Source of the DNA: an uncultured Oscillospiraceae bacterium
Lineage (GTDB): Bacteria; Bacillota; Clostridia; Oscillospirales; Oscillospiraceae
Reading direction: 5' to 3'
DNA length: 10,627 nucleotides
Assembly: GCA_934631005.1 (NCBI GenBank)
Contig: CAKTXA010000048.1
Span: forward strand, 1-10,627
Shown here: positions 7,869 through 10,627 of the stretch, piece after piece
How positions within the stretch are numbered: position 1 is the stretch's first letter
How the letters are laid out: the number at the start of each line of letters is the position of its first letter
Notes under the pieces: model-generated
Told to the model about the DNA's origin: nothing
Seen by the model: only the letters and a program-made list of their open reading frames with translations
Databases searched by the model: none
Program-made: the position numbers and the translations under genes

Positions 7869-7877
7869 ATTATAGCA
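7869..7877 (-). promoter_or_regulatory. Extended -10 promoter for the ABC ATPase gene
   Basis: The minus strand reads TGC-TATAAT, a perfect extended -10 element (TGN plus TATAAT). No good -35 is present 16-18 bp upstream, which is consistent with an extended -10 promoter or an activated one. Confidence 0.65.
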
Positions 7878-7929
7878 TAAACATGGGGCCGACCGGATTG
7901 TGATAAGTTCCAAAATTTCTGCGGAAAAG

Positions 7930-7946
7930 TTGTGAAAGTCTCACAA
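7930..7946. promoter_or_regulatory. Candidate operator between divergent promoters
   Basis: TTGTGA-AAGTC-TCACAA is a perfect 6-bp inverted repeat with a 5-nt centre, lying between the minus-strand ATPase promoter and the plus-strand Nudix promoter. A half site, TTGTGATA, lies at 7899-7906. The arms resemble Crp/Fnr or Rex operators, but the spacing is 1 nt short of both. The regulator is unknown. Confidence 0.4.
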
Positions 7947-7978
7947 AGGCCAGCCGCGGCAGAAACCGGGAGACCCCG

Positions 7979-8007
7979 TTTACTTTTGAGGCCGAACCTG
8001 CTACAAT
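7979..8007 (+). promoter_or_regulatory. Promoter of the Nudix gene
   Basis: TTTACT at 7979-7984 and TACAAT at 8002-8007 are spaced by 17 bp. The transcript would start near 8014, about 29 nt before the start codon. Confidence 0.6.
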
Positions 8008-8042
8008 ACAGCACAGGAGCAACGAACGCTTGGAGGTGCGGC

Positions 8043-8513
8043 ATGAAAAACACGAGTCTTTGCTATATCGAGCAGAACGGGCGGTATCTGATGCTGCACC
8101 GCGTAAAAAAGGAGCACGATGAGAACCGCGACAAGTGGATCGGCATCGGCGGCAAGTTTGAGCCCGGCGAGAGCCCGGAGGACTGCGTTTTGCGCGAGAC
8201 GCTGGAGGAGACGGGCCTGCGGCTGACAAAATACCGCTACTGCGGCATCATCACGTTCGTCTCCGACCGGTGGGAAACGGAGTATATGCACCTGTTTCAT
8301 GCAACCGGCTTTACCGGCACGCCGCGCGAGTGCGACGAGGGGCAGCTGGAGTGGATCGAAAAAGAGCGCGTGCTGCTGCTGCCGCAGTGGGCGGGCGACC
8401 GCATTTTCCTCGGCCTGATGCAGAAAAACGTGCCGTTTTTCTCACTCAAGCTCCGCTACGAGGGCGAAAGGCTGGCGGAGGCCGTTCTGAACGGTGTACC
8501 AATGACACTATAA
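8043..8513 (+). CDS. Nudix hydrolase, 8-oxo-dGTP diphosphatase-like
   Basis: A 156-residue Nudix protein. The Nudix box spans residues 37-59: GKFEPGE, seven residues, then RETLEETGL, with Glu52, Glu55 and Glu56 as metal ligands. The preceding HRVKKEHDENRDKWIGIGG matches the MutT/NUDT1-like subgroup often named 8-oxo-dGTP diphosphatase, which hydrolyses oxidised or other nucleoside triphosphates to the monophosphate. GGAGGT at 8032-8037, 5 nt before ATG 8043, defines the start; the open frame extends further upstream without similarity. Monocistronic, with its own promoter and a terminator hairpin just after the stop shared with the convergent gene. The true substrate cannot be told from sequence. 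Confidence 0.9.
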   Translation: MKNTSLCYIEQNGRYLMLHRVKKEHDENRDKWIGIGGKFEPGESPEDCVLRETLEETGLRLTKYRYCGIITFVSDRWETEYMHLFHATGFTGTPRECDEGQLEWIEKERVLLLPQWAGDRIFLGLMQKNVPFFSLKLRYEGERLAEAVLNGVPMTL

Positions 8514-8542
8514 AAAGACGGAGCAGCGTTCCGCTGCTCCGT
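8512..8542 (-). terminator. Terminator of the cytidylate-kinase-like gene
   Basis: A perfect 11-bp stem, ACGGAGCAGCG (8518-8528) with CGCTGCTCCGT (8532-8542), has a TTC loop. On the minus strand it is followed by CTTTTTA, giving the U-tract. The T-run overlaps the stop codon of the convergent Nudix gene. The plus strand lacks a T-run. Confidence 0.8.
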
Positions 8543-8555
8543 GCAATTGAGATCC

Positions 8556-9164
8556 TTATTTCATTTCGGCAATGTCGCAGATGATGTCTACGCACTTGTC
8601 CACGCCGATCAGGCCGCTGTTGAGGCAGACGTGATAGTTCTGCGCCTCACCCCAGTTCTGGTTCGTGTAGTGCTTGTAGTAGACCTTGCGCTTGCTGTCC
8701 TTTTCCTGCAGGCGCTTTTTGAGCGGCTGGTTCGTCTCGCCGTAGCGCTCGAGCACGCGTGCGGCGCGGTGCTCATAGTCGGCGTGGATGAAAATGTCCA
8801 GCACGTCCGGGCGGCCGCGCAGGATGTAGTCGGCACAGCGCCCGACGATCACGCACGGGCCCTGATCCGCCAGGTCGCGGATGACGTTGGTCTGGCAGAC
8901 GTAGAGCTTGTCGGAGACCGACATCGTGTCGATCAGGCCCATTGGGTGCGACGACACGGCGATGTTAAACAGAAAGCTGCTGGTCACGGAGGCGTATTCA
9001 CCGATCTCCTCGATGAATTCGTGCGAAAAACCGCTCTCCTTGGCGACCTTGTCCACCAGCTCCTTGTCGTAATACGGGATGCCGAGCCGCTGCGCGACTG
9101 CCTTGCCGATCGTCCGTCCGCCGCTGCCAAACTGGCGGCTGATGGTGATGACTTTGTTTGTCAT
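8556..9164 (-). CDS. Cytidylate kinase-like family protein
   Basis: A 202-residue P-loop kinase-like protein of the Cytidylate_kin2 type common in Clostridia and Bacteroidota. The N-terminal ITISRQFGSGGRTIGKAVA (6-24) is the modified P-loop. YYDKELV (31-37) supplies an acidic NMP-site residue. VIVGRCADYIL (105-115) is the second conserved block. KRKVYYKHYT (158-167) is the basic lid region and NYHVCLNSG (176-184) closes the domain. It is shorter and more divergent than true CMP kinase (Cmk), and its substrate is unknown; nucleotide binding is well supported. ATG 9164 has GGGAGGC 7 nt upstream and lies about 27 nt after the predicted start. Monocistronic, with its own promoter and terminator. 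Confidence 0.87.
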   Translation of the reverse strand: MTNKVITISRQFGSGGRTIGKAVAQRLGIPYYDKELVDKVAKESGFSHEFIEEIGEYASVTSSFLFNIAVSSHPMGLIDTMSVSDKLYVCQTNVIRDLADQGPCVIVGRCADYILRGRPDVLDIFIHADYEHRAARVLERYGETNQPLKKRLQEKDSKRKVYYKHYTNQNWGEAQNYHVCLNSGLIGVDKCVDIICDIAEMK

Positions 9165-9196
9165 AGGAACGCCTCCCATTCATAATCTTCAGGTAC

Positions 9197-9225
9197 ATTA
9201 TAGCAAATTTACCGGGCGGGGGCAA
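9197..9225 (-). promoter_or_regulatory. Promoter of the cytidylate-kinase-like gene
   Basis: On the minus strand, TTGCCC (plus 9220-9225) and a perfect TATAAT (plus 9197-9202) are 17 bp apart, and TGC precedes the -10 as an extended element. Confidence 0.8.
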
Positions 9226-9250
9226 TAAAAAATTTGCGGAGGGAACAAAG

Positions 9251-9412
9251 ATGCGTCTGGAACGGACTGTTGTGGAGATCGACGGCGATTACGCCGTTTT
9301 GCGCGGGGAGGGCGGCGAGGAGAGCCGCACGGCGCTGGCACTGCTGCCCGACGGGCTGCGCGAGGGGATGCGGCTCATTTTTGAAAATTTTGAGTGGCGG
9401 CTCGCCGACTGA
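9251..9412 (+). CDS. Small DUF3006-like protein
   Basis: A 53-residue ORF with a good ribosome site (GGAGGG about 8 nt before ATG 9251). The sequence MRLERTVVEIDGDYAVLRGE, followed by LALLPDGLREGMRLIFE, matches the pattern of DUF3006 proteins: a short beta-rich domain with a GDYAVL turn and an LLPDGLREG segment. Members are usually about 60-75 residues, so this one is short. The function of the family is unknown; in Bacillota it is often encoded near metallo-beta-lactamase or ComEC-type genes, neither of which is here. It is divergent from the kinase-like gene and its stop is 3 nt from the stop of the convergent DUF1653 gene. Confidence 0.72.
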   Translation: MRLERTVVEIDGDYAVLRGEGGEESRTALALLPDGLREGMRLIFENFEWRLAD

Positions 9413-9422
9413 CGCTCAGTCG
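9406..9422. other. Palindrome formed by two convergent stop codons
   Basis: CGACTGA (9406-9412) and TCAGTCG (9416-9422) are perfect inverted repeats around CGC. Each arm contains the TGA stop of one gene. There is no T-run on either side, so it is at best a weak bidirectional 3' end. Confidence 0.6.
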
Positions 9423-9634
9423 CCGATGCGCGTAAAGCGCGGCTGTGTTTTGCCGTCTCGTTCGACCGGTTCGCACCACATCCACGCCGGGCGCACCCAC
9501 ACGCCGCGCTCGCCGTACAGCGCCTGATAGACGACAAGCTCCTCCAGCGTTTCCGAGTGCGTCGCCATGCACAAGACGCGGTATTCATTCCCCTTAAAAT
9601 GGCGCCAGACACCGGGTTTGATGTTGTATTCCAT
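9416..9634 (-). CDS. DUF1653 family protein
   Basis: A 72-residue protein covering a single DUF1653 domain. The characteristic pattern is present: GVWRHFKGNEYRVLCMATHSE, then TLEELVVYQALYGERGVWVRP, then MWCEPVERDGKTQPRF. The family is small, cytosolic and of unknown function, with conserved HSET and VVYQALYG motifs. ATG 9634 has AGGTGA 4 nt upstream. Divergent from the Dabb gene, with only 42 nt between starts. No promoter stands out; it would lie inside the Dabb coding region. Confidence 0.88.
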   Translation of the reverse strand: MEYNIKPGVWRHFKGNEYRVLCMATHSETLEELVVYQALYGERGVWVRPAWMWCEPVERDGKTQPRFTRIGD

Positions 9635-9676
9635 AGCTTCACCTATTAAAAATTTATATTTTGGAGGTATTTTGAT

Positions 9677-9961
9677 ATGATCCGACATGTTGTGGCCTGG
9701 AAATTCCAGCCGGGAAAAGAAGCGCAGATGCACGAATTCCTGAACGCGCTGCGCGCGCTCGACGGGGTCATCCCCGAGCTTAAGGCGATGCAGATCGGCG
9801 TGGACTGCGCCGGCGGCGGCAACTACGACGCCTGCCTGATCGCGGATTTTGACGATCTGGCCGCGCTGGACCGCTACAAGAACGACCCGCGCCACGTTGC
9901 GGCGTCCGGCCTGTGCAAGGCGATCCGTGAAACGCGCATCGCGGTGGATTTTGAGATCTGA
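9677..9961 (+). CDS. Dabb family (stress-responsive alpha/beta barrel) protein
   Basis: A 94-residue protein covering one Dabb domain. The N-terminal strand MIRHVVAWKFQPG with conserved His4, the central IPELKAMQIGVD strand, DACLIADFDDLAALDRY and the YKNDPRHVA helix are all typical. Family members form ferredoxin-like dimers; roles include stress response and, in some, polyketide cyclisation or small-molecule binding, so no specific function can be given. GGAGGT at 9663-9668 lies 8 nt before ATG 9677. The next promoter starts 12 nt after the stop codon with no terminator hairpin between. Confidence 0.88.
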   Translation: MIRHVVAWKFQPGKEAQMHEFLNALRALDGVIPELKAMQIGVDCAGGGNYDACLIADFDDLAALDRYKNDPRHVAASGLCKAIRETRIAVDFEI

Positions 9962-9973
9962 ATTCCGAACGAT

Positions 9974-10002
9974 TTGACAAATTTCGCCACGTGCTGTAGA
10001 AT
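9974..10002 (+). promoter_or_regulatory. Promoter of small-peptide mRNA
   Basis: Perfect TTGACA (9974-9979), 17-bp spacer, TAGAAT (9997-10002). Transcription would begin near A10009, directly before a GGAC-GCAA-GTCC hairpin (10011-10022) with a GNRA tetraloop, a common 5' stabilising cap. Confidence 0.85.
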
Positions 10003-10066
10003 GTGACCAAGGACGCAAGTCCCCGGTAGAGCACCACATCACTCATACGGCGGGCGGTTGTGACTA

Positions 10067-10085
10067 CATCTCCGTAAAGGAGGTG
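10067..10085 (+). promoter_or_regulatory. Shine-Dalgarno-sequestering hairpin
   Basis: CATCTCC (10067-10073) pairs over 7 bp (one G-U) with GGAGGTG (10079-10085) across the loop GTAAA. The whole ribosome site of the 27-codon ORF is buried, so translation should need refolding or processing. Confidence 0.75.
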
Positions 10086-10090
10086 GCAAA

Positions 10091-10174
10091 ATGCCGATCA
10101 CACTGACATTCCATATCTTTGGATTTACGGTAACGATCCGCATTAAAAGCCAAAACCGCCACTCGGCAAAGTGA
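10091..10174 (+). CDS. 27-residue hydrophobic peptide, candidate type I toxin
   Basis: ATG 10091 follows GGAGGTG by 5-6 nt and the ORF ends with TGA at 10172-10174. The peptide has a hydrophobic core ITLTFHIFGFTVTIRIK (residues 3-19) and a polar, basic tail ending NRHSAK. The alternating pattern of the core looks more like an amphipathic beta-strand than the single transmembrane helix of Fst, TxpA or BsrG. I do not recognise a family. Support for translation is the ribosome site, the dedicated consensus promoter, and the RNA features around it: 5' GNRA hairpin, sequestered ribosome site, end-to-end pairing and a convergent antisense RNA. By that context it is most likely the toxin of a type I toxin-antitoxin pair. 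Alternatives are a regulatory peptide or a mainly RNA function. Confidence 0.6.
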   Translation: MPITLTFHIFGFTVTIRIKSQNRHSAK

Positions 10175-10250
10175 CGGTTTTGCCGGCTAATTCCTTAGCC
10201 GCCATACTTTTTACTTCTGTCTGAGTCATCACCGTTCGCTGTGGTGCTCT
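10144..10250 (-). ncRNA. Convergent antisense RNA, candidate antitoxin
   Basis: A minus-strand RNA of about 107 nt is predicted from near 10250 to near 10144. It folds into three hairpins: 10246-10227 (8-bp stem with one mismatch), 10201-10184 (7-bp CGGCTAA/TTAGCCG with GGAA loop) and 10181-10152. The last is a terminator: AAAACCG/CGGTTTT plus CACT/AGTG, followed on the minus strand by GGCTTTT. The RNA is complementary to roughly the last ten codons and the 3' UTR of the small-peptide mRNA, the geometry of RatA and SR4 in Bacillus. It has no plausible ORF. Confidence 0.6.
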
Positions 10251-10256
10251 ATTTTT
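10227..10256 (+). terminator. Probable terminator of the small-peptide mRNA
   Basis: CATCACCG (10227-10234) pairs with CTGTGGTG (10239-10246) with one C-T mismatch and a TTCG loop, followed by CTCTA and five T residues (10252-10256). Its 3' arm overlaps the inverted repeat at 10240-10251, so it competes with end-to-end pairing of the mRNA. The gap before the T-run makes it a weak terminator by rule. Confidence 0.5.
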
Positions 10257-10284
10257 ATTATATCCAGACGCGCCGATTTGTCAA
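10257..10284 (-). promoter_or_regulatory. Consensus promoter of the antisense RNA
   Basis: On the minus strand, perfect TTGACA (plus 10279-10284) and perfect TATAAT (plus 10257-10262) are 16 bp apart. This is the strongest promoter in the window, as expected for an unstable antitoxin RNA that must be in excess. It fires away from the upstream permease terminator. Confidence 0.85.
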
Positions 10285-10295
10285 GTGCACAGACG

Positions 10296-10332
10296 AACCC
10301 GGCCTGCGGCGATTTGCTGCAGGCCGGGTTTT
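10296..10332. terminator. Terminator hairpin after the ABC permease gene
   Basis: A perfect 12-bp stem, AACCCGGCCTGC (10296-10307) with GCAGGCCGGGTT (10319-10330). The T-run (TTTT to 10332) is on the plus strand. On the minus strand, where the permease ends 8 nt earlier, the hairpin is followed by CGTCTG without a T-run. It probably ends permease transcripts and also insulates the antisense promoter. Confidence 0.7.
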
Positions 10333-10339
10333 GCATATT

Positions 10340-10627
10340 CTATCGTTCTTCTCGGAAGTAGGCCAGGCCCAGGGACTGGGGCGGCTGATCCTCGCGCTTT
10401 TTGCGAAGCGAGACGACGATCAGCACGACCAGCGTCACGACGTAGGGCAGCATCTTGTACAGCTCCTTGATGGCAAGGTTCGTGCCGGTGGGGATGAAGA
10501 TGTACAGGATGTAGCAGCCGCCGAAGAGGATGGAGGCGAGCACGCTGACATTCGGACGCCAGATCGTGAAGATGACCAGCGCGATGGCGAGCCAGCCGCG
10601 GTCGCCGAAGGCGTTGTTCGACCACAC
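10340..10627 (-). CDS. ABC transporter permease, nucleoside (BMP/NupQ-like) type, partial
   Basis: The C-terminal 95 or so residues of an integral membrane permease; the 5' end lies beyond the right edge. GDRGWLAIALVIFTIWRPN (about 8-26 of the fragment), SVLASILFGGCYILYIFIP, the coupling-region MLPYVVTLVVLIVVS and the tail QPPQSLGLAYFREER match the second permease of BMP-family nucleoside importers (NupQ/YufQ-like). Three hydrophobic segments are visible. This class takes up purine or pyrimidine nucleosides with a lipoprotein receptor, an ATPase and two permeases, which should lie upstream on the minus strand outside the window. Being last in its operon fits the hairpin just downstream. The exact substrate is unknown. 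Confidence 0.85.
   Translation of the reverse strand: MWSNNAFGDRGWLAIALVIFTIWRPNVSVLASILFGGCYILYIFIPTGTNLAIKELYKMLPYVVTLVVLIVVSLRKKREDQPPQSLGLAYFREER

Larger units (their letters stand above)
10027..10251. repeat. 12-bp inverted repeat enclosing the small-peptide mRNA
   Basis: TAGAGCACCACA (10027-10038) and TGTGGTGCTCTA (10240-10251) are perfect inverted repeats. They lie just inside the two opposing promoters, so both RNAs begin near the same sequence and the mRNA 5' and 3' ends can pair. No target duplication is visible outside them, which argues against simple transposon ends. Confidence 0.8.

Noticed and set aside
7930..7946. Definite Rex or Crp site
   Set aside because: Spacing between the half sites is one base short of both consensus forms, so only a generic operator call is made.
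10027..10251. The 12-bp inverted repeat as ends of a 225-bp transposable element
   Set aside because: No direct repeat flanks it, and both promoters lie outside the repeat, so an RNA-pairing role fits better.

Overview
The window looks like chromosomal DNA from a GC-rich, low-complexity-operon Bacillota, most likely an Oscillospiraceae/Ruminococcaceae-type gut Clostridium. The signs are near-consensus AGGAGG ribosome sites, textbook sigma-A promoters, a glycerol kinase with the Gram-positive histidine region (SSHIYG), an orphan MsmK/UgpC-type ATPase, and hairpin-rich intergenic repeats. The taxon is an inference; no rRNA or marker gene is present. Genes are short transcription units, many separated by clear hairpin terminators.

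Layout. 1-435: a hairpin-rich repeat fragment, then a consensus promoter, a 25-codon leader ORF and an intrinsic terminator whose stem starts inside the leader stop codon. 436-1767: uracil permease (uraA). 1767-1964: a multi-hairpin repeat-like block and a strong terminator. 1974-4022: a promoter, an uncharacterised sugar-nucleotidyltransferase-like protein, a PfkB fructokinase and a terminator. 4052-4506: a half-size EamA transporter and a terminator shared with the convergent glpK. 4505-5995 (minus): glycerol kinase with a hairpin in its leader. 6056-6498: a foldback/MITE-like element of about 430 bp with inverted ends and a direct repeat, inserted against the stop codon of the next gene. 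6495-7877 (minus): MsmK/UgpC-type ABC ATPase with a long structured leader. 7930-8513: a candidate operator and a Nudix hydrolase. 8512-9225 (minus): a cytidylate-kinase-like protein. 9251-9961: small proteins of the DUF3006-like, DUF1653 and Dabb types. 9974-10284: a compact two-RNA module. 10296-10627 (minus): terminator and 3' end of a nucleoside-type ABC permease.

The most interesting item is the 9974-10284 module. A consensus plus-strand promoter (TTGACA-17-TAGAAT) drives a roughly 250-nt mRNA with a GCAA-capped 5' hairpin, a Shine-Dalgarno fully buried in a 7-bp hairpin, and a 27-codon ORF for a hydrophobic, basic-tailed peptide. A perfect-consensus minus-strand promoter (TTGACA-16-TATAAT) drives a roughly 107-nt convergent antisense RNA that overlaps the last codons and the 3' UTR and ends in its own terminator. 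A perfect 12-bp inverted repeat lets the two ends of the mRNA pair. This is the architecture of Bacillus type I toxin-antitoxin loci (txpA/RatA, bsrG/SR4), with a peptide I do not recognise.

The second item is the uraA leader. Promoter, leader ORF with U-rich final codons, and a terminator beginning at the leader stop resemble the enterobacterial pyrBI attenuator rather than the PyrR attenuator usual in Bacillota. The central metabolic genes (uracil, fructose, glycerol, sugar ABC ATPase, nucleoside permease) are all uptake or entry-step functions, but they do not form one operon.
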